In this document: positions 1-6,570 of the stretch, one piece after another
Position numbering within the stretch: the stretch's first letter is position 1
Layout of the letters: the number at the start of each line of letters is the position of its first letter
NCBI GenBank assembly: GCA_020058355.1
Contig: JAGVEG010000114.1
Span: 1 to 18,833 of the forward strand
Direction: 5' to 3'
Source of the DNA: Candidatus Berkelbacteria bacterium
GTDB taxonomy: Bacteria; Patescibacteriota; UBA1384; CAILIB01
DNA: 18,833 bases
Program-made: the position numbers and the translations under genes
Notes under the pieces: generated by a model
Database searches by the model: none
Told to the model about the DNA's origin: nothing
Seen by the model: only the letters and a program-made list of their open reading frames with translations

Positions 1-314
1 CCTACTCCCTGACGCCGTGCATCGGGCACTACGTAGAACGTAAGTAACTCTCCACGAAGAATCGGCCGAAACGAAGGCAGTGTACGATGCAGACCACCCG
101 TGAGATAGCCGACTACTTCCCCGGCTGACTCAGCGGCCCAACACTTTCCGAGCCGCCCCTCAAGGACGCCACGAAAGATCTCTTCGCCATCCTGATACGG
201 CCAGTCAAAGTTAAGATATGGATCGCGCTCGCGGTCAGACTCGAAGAGAGCAGTGTTGAGCCGCTGCACTGTTGCAAGGTCATCAATGGTACCGGGACGG
301 ATTGAGAATCCCAC
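1..314 (-). CDS. GNAT-family N-acetyltransferase, 3' end cut off by the left window edge
   Basis: This frame is open from a GTG at 314 to the left edge (104 codons). The translation begins with the IRPGTIDDLATVQRLN pattern typical of the first strand and helix of GNAT enzymes. It later shows a LLTFYVVPD strand followed by RRQGVG, which matches the acetyl-CoA pyrophosphate-binding motif A (R/Q-x-x-G-x-G/A). GNAT proteins transfer an acetyl group from acetyl-CoA to an amine; the substrate cannot be told from this fragment. The C-terminal strands and the rest of motif B lie outside the window. The start is fixed by the TAA of the preceding 70-aa gene, which directly abuts the GTG in the same frame. 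Translation is therefore probably coupled: there is only a weak purine stretch (AAGAAGAAG) in front and no good separate ribosome-binding site. Family assignment is firm; function within the family is unknown. Confidence 0.8.
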   Translation of the reverse strand, partial: MGFSIRPGTIDDLATVQRLNTALFESDRERDPYLNFDWPYQDGEEIFRGVLEGRLGKCWAAESAGEVVGYLTGGLHRTLPSFRPILRGELLTFYVVPDARRQGV

Positions 315-527
315 TTACTTCTTCTTAAGCACCTCAAGTAATCGGCGACCAATATAACCATATCCCGCACCACCAATAATAAACCCTTGGGTCCATCCCT
401 GAATCAGCAGTCGTCCGTTATCATCGGGTGGAAAAAAGCTCCAGATAATCAGCCCAAGGCCAATGACTAGGGCTGCAAGAGAAATGCGGGCCACGAACTT
501 CTGGATCTGCTCAACTTCTTCGCGCAT
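315..527 (-). CDS. Small membrane protein of unknown function (70 aa)
   Basis: The gene encodes a 70-residue protein with a charged N-terminus (MREEVEQIQKF), one clear membrane span at about residues 15-33 (LAALVIGLGLIIWSFF), a short polar turn (PPDDNG), and a second glycine-rich hydrophobic stretch at about residues 44-60. It ends in a basic tail, LLEVLKKK. This suggests a one- or two-span inner-membrane protein with a positive cytoplasmic end. I do not recognise the family. It lies downstream of the rpsG terminator, so it should have its own promoter, but none stands out in the 40 bases before it and no clear Shine-Dalgarno sequence precedes the ATG at 527. Its stop codon touches the GTG of the acetyltransferase gene, suggesting the two are expressed together. 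Confidence 0.6.
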   Translation of the reverse strand: MREEVEQIQKFVARISLAALVIGLGLIIWSFFPPDDNGRLLIQGWTQGFIIGGAGYGYIGRRLLEVLKKK

Positions 528-570
528 GGCGATTACTTAGGGGTAACACGGCTATCGTAGCAGTACTGAC

Positions 571-609
571 AAAAAAAATCCCGTGATCATTATGGCGATC
601 ACGGGATTT
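571..609 (-). terminator. Rho-independent terminator of rpsG
   Basis: A perfect 13-bp inverted repeat (576-588 with 597-609, 8-base loop) is followed in the leftward transcript by eight consecutive U residues (571-578). It starts 12 bases after the rpsG stop codon. It separates the ribosomal-protein gene from the 70-aa membrane protein gene. Confidence 0.92.
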
Positions 610-621
610 CTTAGTGGTGAC

Positions 622-1104
622 TTACTTGCTTGCGCGAGCAAAGTGAGCAAACGCGCGGTTTGCCTCAGCCATGCGGTGAACTTCTTCACGACGCTTTACA
701 GCAGCACCTTCGTTGTTGAATCCAGCGATGAGCTCGCTTGAGAGCTTCTCGTGCATAGGACGACCCTGACCCTTGCGAGCAGCGTCAAGAATCCAGCGGT
801 AGCCAAGCATCACGCGGCGACCACGTGGTACCTCGATTGGTACCTGCAGACTAGCACCACCAACGCGGCGGCTGCGAACCTCAACAACCGGCATAACATT
901 CTTGAGGGCAGTATCGAGTACTTCGATAGCACTTACCTCACACTTTGCAGCAGCGGTCTCAAGTGCGGTGTATACGATCTTTTCTGCAACAGTCTTCTTA
1001 CCGTTTTTCATAACGGTGTTGATCAACTTTGCAACTTGCACGGAACCATGCACACGATCAGGCATGATTTCGCGACGTGGGGTGGTATTGGTTCCACGAG
1101 CCAT
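622..1104 (-). CDS. rpsG: 30S ribosomal protein S7
   Basis: The 160-aa product matches bacterial S7 (about 156 aa) throughout. S7 is the primary assembly protein of the 30S head, binds the 3' domain of 16S rRNA, and lines the E site. Recognisable segments are the N-terminal basic arm, KNGKKTVAEKIVYTALE, the ENVRP-like KNVMPVVEVRSRRVGG, the QVPIEVPRGRR beta-hairpin region, and the C-terminal VHRMAEANRAFAHFA. The ATG at 1104 is preceded by an AGGAG sequence about 7 bases upstream, one of the better ribosome-binding sites in the window. The gene is normally directly behind rpsL; here a pilin-like gene and non-coding RNA elements lie between them. A strong terminator follows, and fusA and tuf, the usual next genes, are absent. 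Confidence 0.97.
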   Translation of the reverse strand: MARGTNTTPRREIMPDRVHGSVQVAKLINTVMKNGKKTVAEKIVYTALETAAAKCEVSAIEVLDTALKNVMPVVEVRSRRVGGASLQVPIEVPRGRRVMLGYRWILDAARKGQGRPMHEKLSSELIAGFNNEGAAVKRREEVHRMAEANRAFAHFARASK

Positions 1105-1201
1105 GGACGTCTCCTAGTGATAAATGGGCATGGACTTCCCTCGGAGTGAGGTACTCATGCAACAGGTTAAAGGTATCAGAACCTACAGAATGTACAAGTA
1201 A

Positions 1202-2050
1202 TTAACCAGTAATTGGGGTATAACAGAGGCTTGTTGGTGTGCCATTTCGAAGATCCAAATAGATTGTGCCGTATTCTGTAGTATAGACTCCAGTAGTGCA
1301 GATACTATTTTCACTCGTACCTCCGGTACCTGTATAAGGTAGAACCGCGATACCCCCTCTTCCCTCTACATAGTAAAGACCCGGAGGCAAATTGACTGAT
1401 ACCCGGCTCACGTTACCCGGTACAAATACAGCCGATGCAGTAATGGGATTGGAAAACTGCACAGGTGATGGAGGGGCGGTAATCGCGCGAAAATCTATCG
1501 TAAATGATACCGGTTCACCATAGGTAGTGAAGTCGATGGCTGCGCTAAATGAAACGAGATTAGGGTCAGTGAGCGAAGTACGAACACCAGATTTCTCAGC
1601 AACGTAATACCCTTCTGATGAATCAGGAAGATTACTAAATATCCGGTAGTCTTTCTCCTCAGAAAGCAAGGACCGCAAATCAGTAGGTGTTGGATATTCT
1701 AGCACCCGATAGGTGTACGTGTACGCATTACTTGGCGTCTTTGAGATGCGTGCAGGATACGTGAGACTCGCACCATCACACTGACCAGTGAAAATGCTTG
1801 GAAGTGTACCCGCACTGCCATTTAGCGTATCCGAGCCGGCATCTGGTACATTTGAAATGACTCCTGATCCAACTTCTCCTCGACATCCCTCCACCGCCCT
1901 ACCCGCTGAGGTAACCGCTGTTTTTGCAGTGGTTGTACGCGCCCTCCCTCGAGCTGAGCCAATACTCACAACAGAGAGTGATGAAAGAACTCCCATAATC
2001 GTAATAACAACAAGTAACTCAATAAGGGTAAAAGCTGGGATAGAACGCAT
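1202..2050 (-). CDS. Type IV pilin-like (prepilin) protein
   Basis: The 282-aa product has a class III (type IV prepilin) signal: short basic leader MRSIPA, then FTLIELLVVITIMGVLSSL. Cleavage would follow A6, putting F at position 1 and the conserved Glu at position 5 of the mature protein. The residue before the cut is Ala rather than the usual Gly. The hydrophobic N-terminal helix would anchor the subunit in the membrane and pack into a pilus or pseudopilus. The rest is Ser/Thr/Gly-rich and beta-prone, with four cysteines (C56, C91, C251, C276); C251 and C276 could form the C-terminal loop disulfide common in pilins. Minor pilin, adhesin or competence pseudopilin are all possible, and no other pilus gene is in the window. 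It sits between rpsL and rpsG, with its own promoter and almost no 5' leader. No terminator separates it from rpsG, so transcripts may run on into rpsG. Confidence 0.85.
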   Translation of the reverse strand: MRSIPAFTLIELLVVITIMGVLSSLSVVSIGSARGRARTTTAKTAVTSAGRAVEGCRGEVGSGVISNVPDAGSDTLNGSAGTLPSIFTGQCDGASLTYPARISKTPSNAYTYTYRVLEYPTPTDLRSLLSEEKDYRIFSNLPDSSEGYYVAEKSGVRTSLTDPNLVSFSAAIDFTTYGEPVSFTIDFRAITAPPSPVQFSNPITASAVFVPGNVSRVSVNLPPGLYYVEGRGGIAVLPYTGTGGTSENSICTTGVYTTEYGTIYLDLRNGTPTSLCYTPITG

Positions 2051-2085
2051 ATACTAAGTATATGCCCTTCCGCTCTTCACAACAA
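2046..2085 (-). promoter_or_regulatory. Pilin promoter with a palindrome over the -10 box and start codon
   Basis: On the minus strand TTGTTG (2080-2085) and TATACT (2057-2062) are spaced by exactly 17 bases, matching the -35 and -10 consensus at 4/6 and 5/6. Only six bases lie between the -10 box and the ATG at 2050, so transcription should start at or next to the A of the start codon, giving a leaderless mRNA. A perfect 8-bp inverted repeat with a 3-base spacer (2047-2054 and 2058-2065) covers the -10 box and the start codon and could be a repressor site. Confidence 0.6.
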
Positions 2086-2280
2086 GAAAAACACCCCCCT
2101 TTCGGAGGTGTTTTCTTGGTCGGCCCTGGAAAGAGTTTGTCCGTGGTGTTTCCACAGCTATACCTCTTCCAAAGCGATCCCTTCCTGGAAGTAGCTTCTC
2201 TGAAGTAAGTAAAGGGGGCCTCCGGATTCCGCGCCATAGCCGCGAAAGGATTCCAAAGAGTACTGGATCCGAGGACAGCC
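2078..2280 (-). ncRNA. Candidate structured RNA, downstream copy of a tandem pair, with intrinsic terminator
   Basis: This leftward non-coding stretch can fold into a multi-branched structure. Segments GGGG, CCTC and GGAT near 2255-2282 pair with ATCC, GAGG and CCCC near 2214-2230, enclosing a hairpin TTTCGCG/CGCGGAA. Next come CTGTGG/CCACGG (loop AAACA) and a terminator hairpin (2083-2118) with a GAAA loop and a U-rich tail. It shares with the upstream copy the core GAAGAGRTATRGCTGTGG plus AAACAC, the preceding GGG..TCGC, and the following CAAGAAAACACC that opens the terminator. No open frame here resembles a protein. It could be a small RNA or a leader element for the pilin gene. It does not match a riboswitch class that I recognise. 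Confidence 0.45.
2083..2118 (-). terminator. Intrinsic terminator before the pilin gene
   Basis: An inverted repeat of about 15 bp (one bulge, one mismatch) with a GAAA tetraloop has the run TTTTTCTTGTTG on its 3' side in the leftward direction. It closes the second tandem RNA unit and overlaps the -35 box of the pilin promoter. Confidence 0.75.
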
Positions 2281-2289
2281 CCATTCCTA

Positions 2290-2320
2290 ACAGAAAACAC
2301 CCCCGAAGGGGTGTTTTCTT
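2290..2320 (-). terminator. Intrinsic terminator after rpsL with a UUCG tetraloop
   Basis: A perfect 12-bp stem (2292-2303 with 2308-2319) is closed by the extra-stable C(UUCG)G loop. The 3' arm ends in GTGTTTTCTGTT, so the U-run lies within the stem end. It marks the end of the rpoB-rpoC-rpsL transcript about 80 bases after the rpsL stop. Confidence 0.8.
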
Positions 2321-2398
2321 GTAGATCCAGGCGAAGTGATATCTTGCGTGTTTCCACAGCCATATCTCTTCAAGGGCGAGGACCCACACGCAAGGATA
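2290..2398 (-). ncRNA. Candidate structured RNA, upstream copy of the tandem pair, just after rpsL
   Basis: The unit begins right at the rpsL stop. ATATC-CTTGCGTGT pairs with ACACGCAAG-ATAT (13 bp, one bulge), enclosing about 33 bases that hold the core GAAGAGATATGGCTGTGG shared with the second unit at 2078-2280. After a short linker it ends in a terminator hairpin with a UUCG tetraloop (2292-2319). The shared core, the shared linker-terminator junction and the base-paired design argue that the two units are diverged copies of one element. It is either an elaborate 3' end for the rpoBC-rpsL mRNA or a regulatory RNA. Confidence 0.45.
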
Positions 2399-2821
2399 TT
2401 ACTTCCCTGGAGCAGCGTTCTTCTTCGTTCCGTACAGTGAACGACTCTTCTTGCGGCCCTTTACGCCCTGGGCGTCAAGCTTACCGCGAACAAGGTGGTA
2501 CCGTACACCAGGAAGGTCCTTTACACGACCACCACGCACGAGCACAACTGAGTGCTCTTGCAGGTTGTGTCCCTCACCAGGAATGTACACGGTGGTTTCC
2601 ATACCATTGGTAAGGCGCACACGTGCGATCTTTCGCTGAGCGGAGTTAGGCTTCTTTGGAGTAGTGGTGGTCACGCGGATACACACACCACGCTTTTGAG
2701 GAGCGTTTAGTGGTACTGGGCGACGGCGGAAGGTGTTGTAGGTAGACTTCAGAACAGGTGCATTCACCTTGTTCTTAGGTGTTACACGTGGCTTCCGAAG
2801 CAACTGATTGATCGTTGGCAT
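2399..2821 (-). CDS. rpsL: 30S ribosomal protein S12
   Basis: The 140-aa product contains the S12 signatures [26 protein letters not shown] and [13 protein letters not shown], which line the decoding centre where S12 helps monitor codon-anticodon pairing. It is longer than the usual 124 aa. The excess is an insertion of about 14 residues near positions 25-38 (around [13 protein letters not shown]), in front of the QKRGVC block, plus a few C-terminal residues. The loop reads PNSAQRK where most bacteria have PNSALRK; the two decoding-centre lysine regions (TTPKKPN and GRVKDLPG) are intact. The ATG lies 14 bases after the rpoC stop with no Shine-Dalgarno sequence in the A/T-rich gap, so translation may be coupled to rpoC. 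Confidence 0.97.
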   Translation of the reverse strand: MPTINQLLRKPRVTPKNKVNAPVLKSTYNTFRRRPVPLNAPQKRGVCIRVTTTTPKKPNSAQRKIARVRLTNGMETTVYIPGEGHNLQEHSVVLVRGGRVKDLPGVRYHLVRGKLDAQGVKGRKKSRSLYGTKKNAAPGK

Positions 2822-2835
2822 AGGAATATAAGTGG

Positions 2836-5800
2836 TTATGCAGCCCGTACGTAGCCGGTACCTGCAGGGATGAGTTTGCCGATAATTACGTTCTCTTTCA
2901 AGCCCCGGAGCTCATCGGTCTTACCCTGCATGGCAGCGTCAACCAAAATGGCCGTGGTTTCCTGGAAGGAAGCAGCGGACAAGAAGCTCTTTGTACGGAG
3001 TGAAACGCGCGTGATACCAAGGAGCTGCTGATCGCAGACAACCTTCTTACCAACACGCTCCATCTGATAGACATCAGCGAGGTCAACCAGCTGGCCCTGT
3101 ACCAGGGTAGTAGTTGGAGCATCAAGAACAACTGCCTTTGAAAGCATCTGCTTCAGGATGATTTCAATGTGCTTATTGTTGATACCTACACCCTGCTCAG
3201 TATAGATCTTCTGTACTTCGCGGATGATGTAGCGCTCAACCTTTGAGCGACCAGCAACGCGGAAGAGTTCGTGGATATCAAGGTGGCCTTCAGTAAGCTG
3301 CTGACCAACTTCTACCCGTGCACCATGAGCAATCATCAATGCGTGATTGGTACCAATGGTGTAGGTACGAACATCTGCCTCACGTGCAGTAATCGTAATA
3401 ACGTTGTCCTGAACGCCAACGGTACCTGCAACAACGGCGCGGAAGGTAACGCCATCCTCGCGGATTGCAATAATATCCTTCACGGCAACGCTGTCACCAG
3501 CCTGTACCTTAACGGTGTAGGCCTCAGGAACCGTTACTAGCTGGGTGCGAGGTGCATCTGCAGTAATAGTTACCACAACGCTCTCTGCGCCATCTTCGAT
3601 GGTTACCTGCCCAGCAATTTCTGCGATAACCGCAGGAACCTTCGGCAGACGAGCCTCGAAGAGCTCTTCTACACGTGGCAGACCAGAGGTAATGTCAGCA
3701 CCAGCGGATGCAGCACCACCCAAGTGGAAGGTACGCATGGTTAGCTGAGTACCAGGCTCACCAATTGCCTGCGCAGCAACGATACCAACAGATGCTCCCT
3801 CTTCAACCGGACGGTTGTTTGCAGGATCGATTCCGTAGCAGTTGCGGCAGATACCGCGCTCACAGCGGCAGTACATTGGTGAGTAGTGACGAATACTCTC
3901 AAGCTTCTCAGCAAGGATCTTCGCAATCTCAGGAGTAACCAGGGTACGATCAGCGTAACCCTCTTGCTCGCCGCAAAGGTAGCGACCAACAATCAGCTCG
4001 TTGAAATCAACACCAAGGTGTACAGCGTCAGACTTGTGAACCACTGCGCCTTCAGTAGTGTGGCAGTCCATTTCGGTAACAACCACATCCTGAGCCACAT
4101 CAACAAGACGACGAGTCAGGTAACCAGCATCAGCGGTACGCAGTGCCTGGTCAGCACGTCCCTTACGGGTTCCGTGTGAAGAGGTGAAGTACTCGAATAC
4201 GGTCAGACCCTGCTTGAAGCCGTGGAGAATCGGGATTTCAATAATCTTACCTGTTGGGTCAGTTACGAGACCCTTCATACCGGCAATCATGTTGATGTTG
4301 CTTGCGTTACCACGAGCACCTGACTTCACCATGGTCATGATTGGGTTGTCTGCAGAGAAACTCTTCAGAGCAGCGCCTTCAAGTTGCTTGGTAACATCAA
4401 GCCAGACTTCAACAGTACTCATGTACCGTTCTTGCTTGCTGATCAGACCACGGCGGTACTGCTTTTCGATCAGATCGGTGCGGCCTTCTGCCTCAACAAG
4501 AATCTCTACCTTGCCAGCTGGCTCAGCAATATCAAGGAGGTTAAAGGTTACACCTGACTGTTCAGCGTACTTGAAGCCGTAGGACTTTACGTCATCTACC
4601 AGCTGTGCGGTGCGATCAACACCACAGACGTCGTAGCACTTCTGAATTACCTTTGCGATCTGCTTCTTATCCATGGCAGCGGTCTGGTAGCCGAGCTCTG
4701 CGGGAATAATCTCATTGAAAATGAGCTGTCCAACAGTAGTATCAAGCACCTCGCCATCAACCAGTACCTTTACCTTAGCGCGAAGTGCAACTACACCTTC
4801 GTGCATAGCCATGTATGCCTCGTCACGACCTGAGAAGAACTTACCTTCGCCAGGTAGTCCGTCAAGGATTGAGGTGAGGTAGTACACACCAAGGGTCATG
4901 TCCTTTGAAGGACCAACGATTACTTCACCAGAAGCTGGCTTTAGCAAGTTGTTTGCAGAACGCATAATGGTTGCTGCCTCAAGCTGTGCCTGCTTGGAAA
5001 GTGGTACGTGGACCGCCATTTGGTCACCATCGAAGTCTGCGTTATAGGCAGCACATACGAGCGGGTGAATCTGGATTGACTTACCTTCAATCAGTACTGG
5101 GCGGAAAGCCTGAATACCGAGACGGTGAAGTGTAGGGGCGCGGTTGAGGAGCACGTAATGATCTTGGGTAAGATCTTCAAGGATATCCCAAACGATAGGG
5201 TCTCCCTGCTCAATCAAACGGCTTGCCTTACGAACATTATCAACGTAGCCAGTGCTAATCAGGCGACCAATCACGAATGGCTTGAAGAGCTCAAGCGCCA
5301 TTCCCTTTGGCAAACCACACTGATCAAGCTTCAGCTGTGGACCAACCACAATTACTGAACGACCAGAGTAGTCAACGCGCTTTCCAAGGAGGTTTCCACG
5401 GAAGCGACCCTGCTTACCGCGAAGCATGTCGGAAAGACTCTTCAAGCGACGGCGGCCACCGATAGCGGCAGCAACCTTACCACGACGTCCACTGTTATCA
5501 AACAGGGAGTCCATAGCCTCTTGAAGCATGCGCTTTTCGTTGCGGGTAATAACCTCAGGCGCACCACTGTTGAGCAACTTCTTCAGACGGTTGTTGCGGT
5601 TCAGGACGCGACGGTAGAGATCGTTCAGGTCTGAAGCAGCGTAGCGACCACCGTCAAGCTGCACCATTGGGCGTAGATCTGGTGGGATAACTGGTACACA
5701 GGTAACCACAAGCCAGTCAGGCTTGATGCCAGCATTCTTGAAATCGATGAACAACTTCAAGCGACGCATGAGCTTGCGCTTGTTGACTGGTGAAACAGTC

Positions 5801-6561
5801 ACAGCGGCAACCGTCAGTTTCTCGATCATCTTGTCGATGTCGATGTTCTTCAGGAGTGCGTGAATTGCTTCGGCACCAATACCAACCTGAATTAACTCTC
5901 CGTACTTCAGTGAGTACTCGTGATAGATCTGCTCAGAGATAACCTGGGTAGCCTGGAGGCCTTCTACTTGCTTCTTGGTCTCTTTGTAGAGCTGATCAAG
6001 CTGCTGCACCTTAAGAAGGGCATCACCGGAGACTTCGTTAGCTGGCTTACCGCCAAGCAACTCCATCTTGGTCTCGGCATATTCGTCCTCAAGCTGCTCG
6101 AGTACTTCCTTGCGGACGTCCTCGTTAACATCAAGGATTACGTACGCTGCAAAGTAGATAACTTTTTCAAGCTCAATAACCGACATATCAAGGGCAGTAC
6201 CAAGCATGCTTGGTACACCAGCAACATAGAGGGTGTGAGCAACAGGCACGGAAAGGTCAATATGACCCATGCGTACGCGGCGAACCGCAGCCTTGGTTAC
6301 TTCAACACCACACTTATCACAGATAATGCCCTTATAGCGGATCTTTTTGTACTTTCCGCAGTAGCACTCATAGTCCTTGGTAGGACCAAAGATACGCTCA
6401 CAGAAAAGTCCATCACGCTCAGGCTTCTGAGTTCGGTAGTTGATGGTTTCAGGCTTAAGCACCTCACCATGGGACCAACTACGGATTACCTCAGGAGCAG
6501 CAACCTTCAGGCGGACTGAAGAAAATTCAGGGGTAGTTTCAACGAGATCAAAGGTTCGCAT
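2836..6561 (-). CDS. rpoC: DNA-directed RNA polymerase subunit beta'
   Basis: The 1241-aa product is the RNA polymerase clamp and catalytic subunit. The active-site block [12 protein letters not shown] begins at residue 507, with the Mg2+-binding aspartates at D509, D511 and D513. The first zinc site is C66, C68, C81 and C84 (CYCGKYKK...CDKC). The second is C833, C898, C905 and C908 ([11 protein letters not shown]). Other family landmarks are [13 protein letters not shown] just before the catalytic loop, [18 protein letters not shown] and the trigger-helix region [19 protein letters not shown], and a C-terminal [15 protein letters not shown]. Length is on the short side for bacteria (E. coli 1407 aa), with no large lineage insertions evident. 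It starts 9 bases after rpoB without a Shine-Dalgarno sequence, implying translational coupling, and runs into rpsL. Confidence 0.98.
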   Translation of the reverse strand: MRTFDLVETTPEFSSVRLKVAAPEVIRSWSHGEVLKPETINYRTQKPERDGLFCERIFGPTKDYECYCGKYKKIRYKGIICDKCGVEVTKAAVRRVRMGHIDLSVPVAHTLYVAGVPSMLGTALDMSVIELEKVIYFAAYVILDVNEDVRKEVLEQLEDEYAETKMELLGGKPANEVSGDALLKVQQLDQLYKETKKQVEGLQATQVISEQIYHEYSLKYGELIQVGIGAEAIHALLKNIDIDKMIEKLTVAAVTVSPVNKRKLMRRLKLFIDFKNAGIKPDWLVVTCVPVIPPDLRPMVQLDGGRYAASDLNDLYRRVLNRNNRLKKLLNSGAPEVITRNEKRMLQEAMDSLFDNSGRRGKVAAAIGGRRRLKSLSDMLRGKQGRFRGNLLGKRVDYSGRSVIVVGPQLKLDQCGLPKGMALELFKPFVIGRLISTGYVDNVRKASRLIEQGDPIVWDILEDLTQDHYVLLNRAPTLHRLGIQAFRPVLIEGKSIQIHPLVCAAYNADFDGDQMAVHVPLSKQAQLEAATIMRSANNLLKPASGEVIVGPSKDMTLGVYYLTSILDGLPGEGKFFSGRDEAYMAMHEGVVALRAKVKVLVDGEVLDTTVGQLIFNEIIPAELGYQTAAMDKKQIAKVIQKCYDVCGVDRTAQLVDDVKSYGFKYAEQSGVTFNLLDIAEPAGKVEILVEAEGRTDLIEKQYRRGLISKQERYMSTVEVWLDVTKQLEGAALKSFSADNPIMTMVKSGARGNASNINMIAGMKGLVTDPTGKIIEIPILHGFKQGLTVFEYFTSSHGTRKGRADQALRTADAGYLTRRLVDVAQDVVVTEMDCHTTEGAVVHKSDAVHLGVDFNELIVGRYLCGEQEGYADRTLVTPEIAKILAEKLESIRHYSPMYCRCERGICRNCYGIDPANNRPVEEGASVGIVAAQAIGEPGTQLTMRTFHLGGAASAGADITSGLPRVEELFEARLPKVPAVIAEIAGQVTIEDGAESVVVTITADAPRTQLVTVPEAYTVKVQAGDSVAVKDIIAIREDGVTFRAVVAGTVGVQDNVITITAREADVRTYTIGTNHALMIAHGARVEVGQQLTEGHLDIHELFRVAGRSKVERYIIREVQKIYTEQGVGINNKHIEIILKQMLSKAVVLDAPTTTLVQGQLVDLADVYQMERVGKKVVCDQQLLGITRVSLRTKSFLSAASFQETTAILVDAAMQGKTDELRGLKENVIIGKLIPAGTGYVRAA

Positions 6562-6570
6562 GGTGGTACG

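Noticed and set aside
751..1149. Rightward ORF of 132 aa over rpsG
   Set aside because: Complete overlap with a confidently identified ribosomal protein gene and no family features.
2019..2389. Two leftward ORFs (111 and 114 aa) in the rpsL-pilin gap
   Set aside because: They run through terminator hairpins, overlap each other, and translate the same repeated RNA core into unrelated peptides.
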